Assembly (NCBI GenBank): GCA_964610175.1
Contig: CAZSVE010000045.1
Coordinates: 1-24,636, forward strand
Reading direction: 5' to 3'
DNA length: 24,636 bases
DNA from: CAZSVE01 sp964610175
GTDB taxonomy: Bacteria > Pseudomonadota > Gammaproteobacteria > HK1
The notes under the pieces were generated by a model. It saw only the letters and a program-made list of their open reading frames with translations. It had not been told where the DNA came from and made no database searches. The position numbers and the translations under genes were made by a program. Below are positions 8,019 through 15,792 of this stretch, piece by piece (within the stretch, counting starts at the first letter, position 1; each line of letters starts with the position of its first letter).

Positions 8019-9095
8019 CTATGGTTCTTCCCATTGGGATGGGGAAATCCCCGTAACTTCGGCGATCCGTGCAAGCGGCCAGCCTTCTTTCTTCAGTGCA
8101 CGGGCGATCTCGAGGGATCGCTCGTGAGCGCCTTCCTCTCTTCCGTGTTTTATGCCTTCCTCGAGACCTTCCTCTTTTCCCTGTTTTATGCCTTCCTCGA
8201 GACCTTCCTCTTTTCCCATTTGTACGCCTTCGGCCAACCCTTTCTCCCTTCCCATGTGTATGCCTTCGGCCAACCCTTTCTCCTTTCCCATGTGTACGCC
8301 TTCGGCTAATCCCTCTTCCCTTCCCATTTGTATGCCTTCGGCCAATCCTTCCTCTCTGGCGTGCGTGATTGTGCCCCATTCGGATCGGGCATGATCCTGG
8401 TAGGCATCGAATCTCCTGCGTTCCTCTTCGCTCATCTTGATATAGTCGAATTTGTCTTTCAGCGCATCGATGCCGGGAGCGGCGAATTCGTCCGGAACTT
8501 CGTTGTGCTTGAAGGCCCAGACCCACTCGTCCAGGTTGTCCCGGACAATGTCCGGGAAGCGCTTCACGGATATGAGATAGTACTCGGGGAAGACATCGGT
8601 TCCATCGACGCGTACCCGATCCCCTACCAGGGAATCTTTCAAGCGCACGGGTCGGCGGGTGTGCAAACCGGTGAAATCGGTCTTGCCGTGATAGATGTAA
8701 TCGTCGTCTTCCCCCCGGATGACGTCGAAGTAGAGAAGATTGACGGAATAGACCTTTTTGACATGGTCGTAGGGCTCGCCCAGCTTCAGGTTCTCGACGA
8801 TGGTCTTGGCCGCCCCGAAGGCCAGGCGTTTCAGATAGGCCTTCTCCGGGAGATACTGCACCTCCACGATAATGCGCTCGCCATCCCGGGTCTTGGCCAG
8901 GAGATCCACCCGGTTGTATTTGTCTGCCTCGTCGGCCGGGTTACTCTCGCTCTCCAGCATGTCGAGGATGGTGATGGGGCGAAGGAACAGGGCAGAGAGG
9001 AATCCCTCCAGAACATCGAAGTTGGCCTTGTCTCGCAAGATGGTCTTGATGGCCCAATCGAAGGTGATGATTTTTCGAACCGGTTTTTGGGGCAT
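8019..9095 (-). CDS. Rpn-family PD-(D/E)XK nuclease / putative transposase
   Basis: The protein is 358 aa. The N-terminal ~230 residues match the Rpn/TIGR01784-type recombination-promoting nuclease family: FDWAIKTILRDKANFDVLEGFLSALF, then NRVDLLAKT with Asp64 and IIVEVQ with Glu78 and Gln80 (a D...E-x-Q active site). The segment ERRRFDAYQDH near 225-235 is also typical. The C-terminal third is a tail of repeated 12-residue units of the type EEGLAEGIHMGR, rich in charge and glycine, encoded by a 36-bp DNA tandem repeat, then a short LARIAEVTGIS segment. Members of this family cut DNA and promote RecA-independent recombination; short repeats of EEG-x-x-EG are a common tail. The start ATG at 9095 has an AGGAA 4-5 bases upstream. 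It stands alone without a clear operon. Confidence 0.85.
   Translation of the reverse strand: MPQKPVRKIITFDWAIKTILRDKANFDVLEGFLSALFLRPITILDMLESESNPADEADKYNRVDLLAKTRDGERIIVEVQYLPEKAYLKRLAFGAAKTIVENLKLGEPYDHVKKVYSVNLLYFDVIRGEDDDYIYHGKTDFTGLHTRRPVRLKDSLVGDRVRVDGTDVFPEYYLISVKRFPDIVRDNLDEWVWAFKHNEVPDEFAAPGIDALKDKFDYIKMSEEERRRFDAYQDHARSEWGTITHAREEGLAEGIQMGREEGLAEGVHMGKEKGLAEGIHMGREKGLAEGVQMGKEEGLEEGIKQGKEEGLEEGIKHGREEGAHERSLEIARALKKEGWPLARIAEVTGISPSQWEEP
8154..8333. repeat. 36-bp tandem repeat (five full units) inside the Rpn gene
   Basis: Five units of exactly 36 bp begin with GCCTTC at 8154, 8190, 8226, 8262 and 8298, with partial units on both sides (about 8130 and 8334-8360). On the coding strand each encodes a 12-residue EEGLAEG/EEGLEEG unit. 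The first two units and the next three form two subtypes. The unit length keeps the frame, so unit number can change without breaking the protein. Confidence 0.92.
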
Positions 9096-9646
9096 GGTTC
9101 CTGGTCTCTTCTATAGATATGCTTTCCGGGTGATCATTGCGTCCCCTGCTTGTTTTTGCACTTTCTGGCACTGGGTTTCGGCATCCTACCGGAATGATCG
9201 AGAAGGGTAGTTGGATGGGTTTTCTTCTGGAGATGCGCATGCATTCATCACTTCCGTCATCCTGCCGGATGATTGGCGGGATCCCTACTTCGATCCGGAC
9301 CTTGTCGCCATTCTTTCCAATGCGTATCCGAGGCATGATGGAAACTCCGTCTTGCAGAATGTCATATTTTTGTAATATTTCTTTCACGCTCGTGTCACAA
9401 GTTCGCTTATATACTTTCGCTCCGATTGTGGTCGTTTGGTTCGGAACCCAGGGTATTATCCTTACGTCGGTTGCAGGCATAGCCGGAGTCGACGATAACC
9501 CCGAATAATGATATCGATAATATGGTGAACCTATTGGAAAAACAAAGTTTTTCGATACGCGTGTTTGGAGGTGGCCGTCGCCCCGAAGGGGCATTATGCG
9601 CTTTTCCACCAGAGTATCATGGCGGGAGAGTTAGTGTCGGGGTCTG
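9096..9646. other. Gap without a convincing gene upstream of the Rpn gene
   Basis: No recognisable gene. A minus-strand frame is open from an ATG at 9609 into the Rpn gene and contains a protein-like stretch (EILQKYDILQDG, MPRIRIGKNGDKVRIEVGIPP), but I know no family and it overlaps the Rpn gene out of frame. A small perfect hairpin TCATCC-TGCC-GGATGA lies near 9257-9272, with a weaker relative near 9181. A compact sequence at about 9521-9560 (TGGTGAACCTATTGG then TTTTTCGATACGCG) looks like the two ends of repeat family 2 without its middle. Confidence 0.3.
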
Positions 9647-9750
9647 GTAAAGCTTGTGCTCGACCCGACAAGGTATGGGCCAGCATCGGTCAAAGCAAAA
9701 TTGGTATTTTGTAAAACTTGGCACATTTCCGAAGCTGAGCGGGAAATCAA
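9647..9750 (+). repeat. Dispersed ~108-bp repeat family 1, copy B
   Basis: It runs from AAAGCTTGTGCTCGACCCGA to GAAGCTGAGCGGGAAATC. The centre contains GGTCAAAGCAAAATTGG and the small palindrome-like TTTTGTAAAAC. It lies head to tail with copy C, directly upstream of pstS. Confidence 0.85.
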
Positions 9751-9753
9751 CGA

Positions 9754-9863
9754 CTAGCGAAGCTTTGCCTCGAGCCGACAAAGCATGACCCCGTATTGGT
9801 AAATTAGGATTTACGCCTGTAAAACTTAATCTGATTATCAAGCTGAGCGGGAAATAAGCAAAT
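9754..9863 (+). repeat. Dispersed ~108-bp repeat family 1, copy C
   Basis: It runs from CTAGCGAAGCTTTGCCTCGA to AAGCTGAGCGGGAAATAAGC and ends only about 18 bp before the pstS ATG, so it must contain or replace part of the pstS leader. The centre is more diverged than in copy B, while both ends are conserved. Confidence 0.85.
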
Positions 9864-9881
9864 CAATGAGGCGTTCATGAG

Positions 9882-11015
9882 ATGAAAAAAACTATTATCG
9901 GATCCGTCCTGGCGACGTTCATTGTTGGTGGAACGGCTTTTGCCCGTGACTACATCGATATCGTGGGTTCATCCACGGTGTATCCGTTTGCGACGGTGGT
10001 CGCCGAGCAGTTTGGCAAGACCACTTCATTCAAGACACCGAAGATAGAGTCCACGGGATCGGGTGGCGGTCTGAAGCTCTTTTGTAGCGGGGTCGGCGTG
10101 GAGCACCCCGATATCACTAACGCATCGCGGCGCATCAAGGCATCGGAAGTGGAATCTTGCGCCAGGAATGACGTGACGGGGATCGTCGAGGTCAAGATTG
10201 GATACGATGGCATCGTGTTTGCCAACGCCAAGAAAGCCAAGTCAGTGAACCTTTCGCGCAAGGATCTGTTTCTTGCCCTCGCCAAGCAGGTACCGGATCC
10301 GAAGACGGGTAAGCTCGTGGATAATCCTTACAAAACCTGGAAGGACGTAAACCCGAAGCTTCCTGCAGCGAAGATCGAGGTGCTCGGGCCGCCACCTACC
10401 TCTGGGACTCGGGATGCCTTCGTGGAGCTTGCCCTCGGGGCCGGGGCCAGGGAATTCCCCTTGCTCGAGAAATTGCGCGGGATAAAGCGCAAGGAGGTCG
10501 ATGTGCTCGAGAAGACCATGGCGAAACTGGGTCTTTCGGCAAGCCTGTATGATGAAATGAAGAAGAAAAGGGGCAAGGCCCCCAAGGGCAAGGATATCTT
10601 CAAGGTTATCGCCCATGCGATACGCGAAGATGGCGTCTTTATCGAAGCGGGTGAGAACGACAATCTCATCGTGCAGAAACTGGATGCCAATCCCAAGGCG
10701 TTCGGCATATTCGGTTTTAGTTTCCTGGAGCAGAACGAGGATAAGGTGCAAGGTGCCAGGATCGATGGCGTTGCACCCACCTTCGAGAATATATCGAGTG
10801 GCGAATATCCGGTATCGCGTCCGCTATTTTTCTATGTCAAAAAGGCACATATGAAGAATATTCCCGGTATGAAGGAGTATCTGGCGGAATTCACCAGCGA
10901 GAAGGCCTGGGGTGAGGAAGGCTATCTTGCCGACAAGGGCATGATCCCCATGCCGGAGGGGGAGCGGGAGAAGTTCCGCGAGGATGTGAAAAATCTGATG
11001 AATCTCAAGCTTTAG
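9882..11015 (+). CDS. pstS: Phosphate ABC transporter substrate-binding protein PstS
   Basis: PstS binds phosphate in the periplasm and hands it to PstCAB. The 377-aa protein begins with a signal peptide (MKKTIIGSVLATFIVGGTAFA, cut near residue 21), then DYIDIVGSSTVYPFATVVAE, the phosphate-binding start of the family. It also has ESTGSGGGLKLFCSG near 56-70, SRRIKASE near 101 and PPTSGTRDAF near 166-175, which supply further phosphate ligands. The last part has PVSRPLFFYVKKAH and the closing EGYLADKGMIPMP. It starts at the ATG at 9882, after a GAGG about 10 bases upstream. Its permease partners pstCAB lie 8 kb downstream, separated by a second transporter and accessory genes. No convincing Pho box was seen upstream. 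Confidence 0.93.
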   Translation: MKKTIIGSVLATFIVGGTAFARDYIDIVGSSTVYPFATVVAEQFGKTTSFKTPKIESTGSGGGLKLFCSGVGVEHPDITNASRRIKASEVESCARNDVTGIVEVKIGYDGIVFANAKKAKSVNLSRKDLFLALAKQVPDPKTGKLVDNPYKTWKDVNPKLPAAKIEVLGPPPTSGTRDAFVELALGAGAREFPLLEKLRGIKRKEVDVLEKTMAKLGLSASLYDEMKKKRGKAPKGKDIFKVIAHAIREDGVFIEAGENDNLIVQKLDANPKAFGIFGFSFLEQNEDKVQGARIDGVAPTFENISSGEYPVSRPLFFYVKKAHMKNIPGMKEYLAEFTSEKAWGEEGYLADKGMIPMPEGEREKFREDVKNLMNLKL

Positions 11016-11028
11016 CCTCGGACCTTGG

Positions 11029-11122
11029 TGAACATATTAGCGCTTCGCGCCAAGGTTGATAGGGGGTGGGCTTCGATACCTGTACCGGTTCCCCAAAATT
11101 TATATTTTTCCGATACGTAAAT
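11029..11122 (+). repeat. Dispersed ~95-bp repeat family 2, copy 1
   Basis: It begins GTGAACATATTAGCGCTTCG, contains GATACCTGTACCGGTTCC and ends TTTTTCCGATACGTAAA. It aligns end to end with the minus-strand sequence 14201-14107. It starts 14 bp after the pstS stop. A short inverted repeat (ACCTTGG...CCAAGGT) at its left edge could form a hairpin, but there is no T run. Confidence 0.75.
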
Positions 11123-11211
11123 ATACCTTACCATCTCGTCAATCACGAGAGGCATGAATCCGACTCATTTTTGGATTGCGGAATTTCAGGTGAAGTTCTT
11201 GCCCTTTTTCT

Positions 11212-11320
11212 GGCGGAGCTTCGCCTCGAACCGACAAAGCATGACCTGGTATTAGTGAAGCAAAATGAGTGTCTTGTAAGGCTAGACTCATTTGCGAAGC
11301 TGAGCGGGAAACGAACAAGT
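11212..11320 (+). repeat. Dispersed ~108-bp repeat family 1, copy D
   Basis: It runs from GGCGGAGCTTCGCCTCGAAC to GAAGCTGAGCGGGAAACG. It occupies the gap 11016-11391 together with repeat family 2 copy 1 and lies about 70 bp before the next solute-binding protein gene. Nothing else was recognised in this gap. Confidence 0.82.
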
Positions 11321-11391
11321 TATTTGAATCGATGGTATTTCCTGACGCCTTTGAATTCTCGTAAACCCGGATTGCTCCAGGAGCACGTCTA

Positions 11392-12726
11392 ATGAATAAA
11401 ATCTCGCGCATAGTAGGCTGCGCGCTCCTTGTCGTCAGTATGTCCGCGTATGCCTTGGAGACCCGATTGGTCGTGGTGACTTCCTTCCCGAACGATTTGA
11501 CGAAACCGTTCAAATCGGCTTTCGAAAGCAATAATCCCGGCATCGAGATCGAAATGCTGAAAAAGAAGACCACCGCCGGTATCAAATACATTCAGGAAAC
11601 CACCGGGAATAATCATTCCGATCTATTCTGGGCGTCCGCGCCGGATGCGTTCGAGGTATTGAAGGGGGACGGCCTGCTGACGAAATATACCTCCGGGGCG
11701 AAGGGTATCCCCGATAAGATTGGCGCGTATCCCATTCATGACCCGGATGGTTATTACTCGGGTTTTGCCGCGGCCGGTTATGGCATCATGTGGAATACTC
11801 GCTATTTGAAGGCCAAAAAACTACCGGTACCCGTGCAATGGTCGGATCTGGAAAAACCGGTTTATCACAATCATGTAGGGATGTCGGCCCCCTCCCGGTC
11901 GGGCACGACGCATCTGACCGTCGAAACACTGCTGCAAGGCGATGGCTGGGAGAAAGGTTGGGCGAAATGGAAGAATATCGCGGGTAATTTCAAGACGGTT
12001 ACGGAAAGAAGCTTTGGCGTGCCGGATGGGGTAAACAGCGGTTCTTTCGGCATCGGCATCGTGATCGACTTCTTCGGCCTGTCCTCGAAAGGCAGCGGTT
12101 TCCCCGTCGACTTCGCGTACCCGCGCACGACAACCCTGGTTCCCGCAAACATCGGCGTCCTGAAGAATGCGCCGCACCCCAAGGCCGCGAGGGCCTTTAT
12201 CGATTTTCTGCTGTCGGAACAAGGGCAAACCATTCTGCTGGACAAGAAGATTCGCCGTCTGCCGGTCAATCCGAAGACCTATGCCCAGGCGCCTGCGGGG
12301 TTCCCCAATCCATTCAAGGATAGCGCCATCGGCGCGGCGGTAGCGTTCGACGTGCAACTGTCGAAAGCCAGATACAATCTGGTCAATTCCCTGTTCGATG
12401 TGATGATCACCTACCGTCTGGATGATCTGCGTACCGCGATCCAGTCTATCCAAGATGCCGAGGCCGCGCTGCAAGGCAAGAACAAGAACCATACGGAGGC
12501 GGCCGCGCTGATTCTGGATGCCAGGGCATTGGTCGCCGCCCTGCCAATTACGGAGGCCGAGGCCGCCGATCCGGCATTTGCCGGGATCTTCAAGAAGAAA
12601 CGCAAAAAAGCGACGGATAAGGTCACCGGTCGCCAGGCCGAAGTGGAGCAACAGTGGGACGGGATGGTCAAAGCCAACTATGCGAAGGCCACGGAGAAAG
12701 CGAAACAGGCGTTGTCGCTTTTATGA
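11392..12726 (+). CDS. PgtC-like periplasmic substrate-binding protein of an ABC importer
   Basis: The protein is 444 aa with a signal peptide (MNKISRIVGCALLVVSMSAYA) and a type 2 periplasmic binding fold. It resembles PgtC, the phosphoglycerate-transport regulatory protein: GVLKNAPHPKAARAFIDFLLSEQGQ, MSAPSRSGTTHLTVETLLQ, GWEKGWAKWKNIAGN and RSFGVPDGVNSG all have close PgtC counterparts, and both proteins carry an extra C-terminal helical part of ~120 residues. Related binding proteins serve iron and 2-aminoethylphosphonate importers. The location beside pstS supports a phosphorylated substrate, but this is inference. The start ATG has AGGAG about 9 bases upstream. The matching permease and ATPase are at 15793-18599, beyond an accessory insertion. 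Confidence 0.8.
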   Translation: MNKISRIVGCALLVVSMSAYALETRLVVVTSFPNDLTKPFKSAFESNNPGIEIEMLKKKTTAGIKYIQETTGNNHSDLFWASAPDAFEVLKGDGLLTKYTSGAKGIPDKIGAYPIHDPDGYYSGFAAAGYGIMWNTRYLKAKKLPVPVQWSDLEKPVYHNHVGMSAPSRSGTTHLTVETLLQGDGWEKGWAKWKNIAGNFKTVTERSFGVPDGVNSGSFGIGIVIDFFGLSSKGSGFPVDFAYPRTTTLVPANIGVLKNAPHPKAARAFIDFLLSEQGQTILLDKKIRRLPVNPKTYAQAPAGFPNPFKDSAIGAAVAFDVQLSKARYNLVNSLFDVMITYRLDDLRTAIQSIQDAEAALQGKNKNHTEAAALILDARALVAALPITEAEAADPAFAGIFKKKRKKATDKVTGRQAEVEQQWDGMVKANYAKATEKAKQALSLL

Positions 12727-12743
12727 TGTGAGCGTTCGAAGAA

Positions 12744-12782
12744 GGCCCACTGCTGTTTTGGTATTCCTGGTACTGGTGGGCC
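12744..12782 (+). terminator. Possible hairpin after the binding-protein gene
   Basis: Inverted arms GGCCCAC (12744-12750) and GTGGGCC (12776-12782) lie 18 bp after the stop codon. The loop is long (25 bases) and no T run follows, so termination is only a possibility. Confidence 0.2.
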
Positions 12783-12861
12783 ATTCCAGCTAATTTCCAT
12801 CAGTCGATGCAATTCGTTTTGCAGGTGTAGCATTCGATACGTTATCCATCTGAAACCTACA

Positions 12862-13827
12862 TTGACCAATAATATCCCCCACCCACACGATCATTTCCTG
12901 AAAGAACTGCTCTCTTACCCGGAGCAGGCGGGGATATTATTGCGGGAACGTCTCCCTGCACCGGTGGTGAAATTCCTCTCCGCCAAACCGCCCAGGTTGG
13001 TAGACGCTTCATTTGTGGACAAAGGACTACGCGGTCACCTCTCCGATCGGCTCTTCGAGGTGGAAACCGTCAACGGAAAAACCGCCTTTCTCTACGTGCT
13101 CATCGAGCACAAGAGCACACCGGATGGCAAAGTCGGCTGGCAATTACTGAGATATCTGGGCGAAATCCTGAAGCAGTGGGTAAAAGACAACCCCGATTGG
13201 GAACGACTGCCCGCCATCGTGCCCTTCGTGTTCTACAATGGCGCCGATAAATGGAAGATTCCCAACGAGTTTTTGCACCTTGTAGACTTCGAGGAAAGTT
13301 GGCGACCATATCTCCTCGATTTCCAATTTCCGGTACTGGATCTCGGGATCATTCCGGACTTGGAATTATCCGAGGATCGCCGCTTGCGGGCCCGGCTTCT
13401 AGCGATGAAATACGCCACCAGGAAAGCAAAGCAGCTGGCGATCAGGGAGCAGTTGATCGAGGCGCTCGAAAACGCCCCCGAAGATTTCCTTCCCATCATT
13501 CAGTACCTGATAAATGTTTATATCTATGATGAACAAACGCTGCGCAGGATTATCCGAGCAGTACGACCGGAGGAGGAAGAAAAAATGATGTCCCAGTTTG
13601 CCCAGGATATCCGCCGGAAGGCCTTGCAGGAAGGCATGCAACAAGGCCGGCGGGAAGGTCTGCTGGAAGGGGAAGCGAAACTGCTACTCAGTCAGCTTTC
13701 CTATCGCTTTCAACCTTTGCCCAACGAGATCTCCGAACGAATTCACGGAGCCAAGCCGAACGCCATCGAAACATGGGCGAAGCGAGTATTGGATGCCAAA
13801 TCCCTGGATGAAGTGTTTTCGGAATGA
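12862..13827 (+). CDS. Rpn-family (transposase_31 / YhgA-like) nuclease with DUF4351
   Basis: The protein is 321 aa. The N-terminal ~260 residues match the YhgA-like putative transposase branch of Rpn: PHDHFLKELLSYPEQAGILLRERLP, then LSDRLFEV with Asp62 and FLYVLIEHKS with Glu82 and Lys84 (a D...E-x-K core), then LLRYLGEILKQW and LPAIVPFVFYNG. A short run MQQGRREGLLEGEAK leads into a DUF4351 domain near 270-320 (LLLSQLSYRFQPLPNEISERI, then DAKSLDEVFSE). The only plausible start is TTG at 12862 with no clear Shine-Dalgarno; an original ATG may have been damaged, so expression is uncertain. It is unrelated at close range to the Rpn gene at 8019 and lies in the insertion that splits a transporter operon. 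Confidence 0.83.
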   Translation: MTNNIPHPHDHFLKELLSYPEQAGILLRERLPAPVVKFLSAKPPRLVDASFVDKGLRGHLSDRLFEVETVNGKTAFLYVLIEHKSTPDGKVGWQLLRYLGEILKQWVKDNPDWERLPAIVPFVFYNGADKWKIPNEFLHLVDFEESWRPYLLDFQFPVLDLGIIPDLELSEDRRLRARLLAMKYATRKAKQLAIREQLIEALENAPEDFLPIIQYLINVYIYDEQTLRRIIRAVRPEEEEKMMSQFAQDIRRKALQEGMQQGRREGLLEGEAKLLLSQLSYRFQPLPNEISERIHGAKPNAIETWAKRVLDAKSLDEVFSE

Positions 13828-13848
13828 TCTATTTTCCTCAAAAGTGGA

Positions 13849-14100
13849 TCAACCACCCGCACGCAAGGGAAATCGCTCGGGATGCCGGATGATCTCCCTC
13901 GTTGGATCCACATCGAGATCCGGCCAGTGATAATGGCCCGGCGCGGGTTCTTCCACATGGAGGATGGCATCGATGGTGGTCTTCCTGAACCAGGGGAATT
14001 CTTCATAAGGCAGGAACAATTCCTCGTCACCGGCCAATAACCAAAACCCATGGGCGGAGATATTGGTAACCTCAACAGCCGAAGTGTTTTTTCCAGGCAT
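13849..14100 (-). CDS. DUF2442 domain protein
   Basis: This is an 83-aa protein of the DUF2442 family, recognised by EVTNISAHGFWLLAGDEELFLPYEEFPWF, then ILHVEEPAPGHYHWPDLDVDP and a closing PERFPLRA. Such proteins are usually encoded next to a DUF4160 protein, as here, and behave like a toxin-antitoxin-type pair; their biochemical role is not established. The ATG at 14100 lies immediately beyond a copy of repeat family 2 and has no Shine-Dalgarno. The frame stays open upstream through the whole repeat into the frameshifted part of DUF4160, so translation may depend on read-through. It is convergent with the Rpn gene, 21 bp apart. Confidence 0.75.
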   Translation of the reverse strand: MPGKNTSAVEVTNISAHGFWLLAGDEELFLPYEEFPWFRKTTIDAILHVEEPAPGHYHWPDLDVDPTREIIRHPERFPLRAGG

Positions 14101-14106
14101 TGATGC

Positions 14107-14201
14107 GTTCACGTATCGGAAAAACAAAAATTCCAAGAAACCGGTGCCTGTATCTAGGCCCATCCCGTTTGGGTCCTGGCGCGAAGCGCTAACATGTTCA
14201 T
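14107..14201 (-). repeat. Dispersed ~95-bp repeat family 2, copy 2
   Basis: On minus it reads GATGAACATGTTAGCGCTTC, then GATACAGGCACCGGTTTC, and ends TTTTTCCGATACGTGAAC. It matches 11029-11122 over its full length. It sits between DUF4160 and DUF2442 and is open in the DUF2442 frame, where it encodes residues such as EHVSASRQDPNGMG. Confidence 0.75.
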
Positions 14202-14213
14202 CGTGATGTACCT

Positions 14214-14399
14214 CTATGAATGATTCGATTTTTTCAGTTGTTTTCTTGCGTAGCGGTGGTTTTTTGCCAATTCGATTTCCGGTTCGAGCCAAAACTTTGC
14301 CTCTCCATCCGCGGATAGCGCATGAATGTGCATCCGATCTTCTTCCTTGGAGAAAAAGAAATATTTGATTCCGTTTTCTTTGAATACCGTGGGACTCAT
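14214..14399 (-). pseudogene. DUF4160 domain protein, frameshifted near its end
   Basis: The 61 aa from the ATG at 14399 show the DUF4160 core: MSPTVFKENGIKYFFFS, then EEDRMHIHALSADGEAKFWLEP and ELAKNHRYARKQLKK. The frame then runs to a stop as SNHS, whereas the family continues with an IE-x-(F/I)-IEVHHDE-like helix. That helix (IESFIEVHHDEH) is present in the minus-one frame right after a run of six A (six T at 14229-14234 on plus); one more A would restore it. The continuation is then taken over by repeat family 2. The gene is probably inactive or makes a shortened protein. A minus-one slip would fuse it to DUF2442. Confidence 0.65.
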
Positions 14400-14463
14400 T
14401 TTTGTTATTCATTTATTGATGTGGTTTGTTCACTGCATCGTTGACTGATTGGGCATTGCCATC

Positions 14464-15333
14464 TCAAAGTTTTCCAAGCGAAACCACCAGATTGCAGTTG
14501 ATCTCGATGGCGAATACTTCCTCGTCCCGAGATGCACCCCTGAATTGGAGATTAGTTGGGAGATTAAGTCCCTGTTTTTTTGCGCTGGCAGCAATATGCT
14601 CAATATTGTCAATAATGTATTGTTGCATTGCTTCCAATCGGTCAATGCAGTAATCAGTTTGTATAACAACATCGGCACTAATTCCAGAAGCAGAAACACC
14701 GCCACCGATTAGCATATAAACTACGCCCGGTTCGACCTCTATTGGGGAGGTTATATTTCCCTTTCTCAGAATCTTGACATCATTATCCGTAATAGGATGC
14801 GCTAAGCTGATGGCGCCATTTATCCGGAAGTTTTTGATGCTTTCAGGCCAATTTTTATGCAAAACCTTGATCATATCCTGCTTGGTCCATGAACCATGTG
14901 GCAGAACGCTAATGAAGTAGGCTTTCTCGTTATCAAACCTGCAAAACAGCATCTGTGTGGTACGCTTGATGAATCCGTCCAGCTCTATCTCACTCCCAAG
15001 ATGAATGTGATGAATATCCCAATGGTTGAGAAGAGGATCATCATAATCGGGCTTTTTGATGAATTTGCTTAAATAAGGGGTAAGGTTGCCACCTTGTCTG
15101 ATAACGCCTTCCACGTTGGAGAGCCCTTGTTGTAGTTCTGGCGGACATAAAAACTCGTTCGATTTCAAAATCTCACGTGGTACCGGGGAAACCAAGCGCT
15201 TTTGCAGATTTAGAAACGTGTCAATTACTTTCTTGTCGTCACAGATAGCGCTAATGTCGTAACCAAACCCTGTCAGCTGGTTACGCAGATGCGCAACCCA
15301 GTCGCGAGTTAAATCTATCTCTATGTGCCGCAT
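14464..15333 (-). CDS. Conserved-looking protein of unknown function (HHIHLG motif)
   Basis: I do not recognise a named family. The protein is 289 aa from the ATG at 15333, which has a good Shine-Dalgarno (AAGAGGAAG) directly upstream; a TTG at 15348 is less likely. No signal peptide or membrane segment is seen, so it should be cytoplasmic. Notable segments are LNHWDIHHIHLG near 102-113, then RTTQMLFCRFDNEKAYFISVLPHGSW and LHKNWPES near 124-164. The clustered histidines (HxHxHLG and a later HG) and conserved-looking tryptophans suggest a catalytic or metal site. The C-terminal half has YMLIGGGVSASGISADVVIQ. The gene is AT-rich compared with the transport genes and lies in an accessory insertion, which would fit a defence or toxin-like role, but no function is assigned. 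Confidence 0.65.
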   Translation of the reverse strand: MRHIEIDLTRDWVAHLRNQLTGFGYDISAICDDKKVIDTFLNLQKRLVSPVPREILKSNEFLCPPELQQGLSNVEGVIRQGGNLTPYLSKFIKKPDYDDPLLNHWDIHHIHLGSEIELDGFIKRTTQMLFCRFDNEKAYFISVLPHGSWTKQDMIKVLHKNWPESIKNFRINGAISLAHPITDNDVKILRKGNITSPIEVEPGVVYMLIGGGVSASGISADVVIQTDYCIDRLEAMQQYIIDNIEHIAASAKKQGLNLPTNLQFRGASRDEEVFAIEINCNLVVSLGKL

Positions 15334-15510
15334 TATCTTCCTCTTCAATAGTACGTATGGTGGAGTACGGCGCTGAAAGGCAAAATGATACGTTCAAACA
15401 TGTATGGAACGCGCCTATTCCACCCTTCTACGCAAGGTAACTCTCTCATTTTCGGGAGTGGGAAAAAGCTCGGCATGACTGTTTTTATCATCCACGGAGA
15501 TCCGATCTCC

Positions 15511-15741
15511 GTTAACGCGGCCCTGAACTCGGATGACGAGGCTCGAAGGTTCAACGTCGAGGCTTGGAACCTGAACATCGAAGCTCCGAGGTTCAACGAC
15601 GCAGCTCCGAACTCCGATGATGAGGCTCGAAGGTTCAACGTCGAAGCTCTGAGCCTGAACATCGAGGCTCAGAGGTTTAATGATGAGGCTTAGAACCTCA
15701 ACATCGAGGCTTGGAGCCTCGATGACGAGGCTCGGAACCTC
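15511..15741. repeat. 21-bp minisatellite with an 84-bp higher-order period
   Basis: Units of 21 bp (some 18 or 24) of the form GTCGAGGCTTGGAACCTGAA repeat about 11 times. Two 84-bp blocks, 15532-15615 and 15616-15699, are clearly related and each holds four units. Several frames stay open across it on both strands, giving 7-residue repeats such as DEARRFN and VEAWNLN, but no start site or family suggests a real protein. It fills most of the gap 15334-15792 before the permease gene. Confidence 0.88.
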
Positions 15742-15792
15742 TTTTGATGCGGTTCCAAGGCCCGTCGGAGAAATATCCCCCTCTTCCTTTTC

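Noticed and set aside
8941..9609. 222-aa minus-strand open frame upstream of and overlapping the Rpn gene
   Set aside because: Its last part runs out of frame through the Rpn coding region and the rest matches no family I know. A short protein-like stretch is noted in the gap entry only.
9831..9850. CTGATTATCAAGCTGAGC upstream of pstS as a Pho box
   Set aside because: The two CTG-like halves are 12 bp apart instead of 11 and match the consensus poorly. The sequence is also the conserved end of repeat family 1, present where no Pho control is expected.
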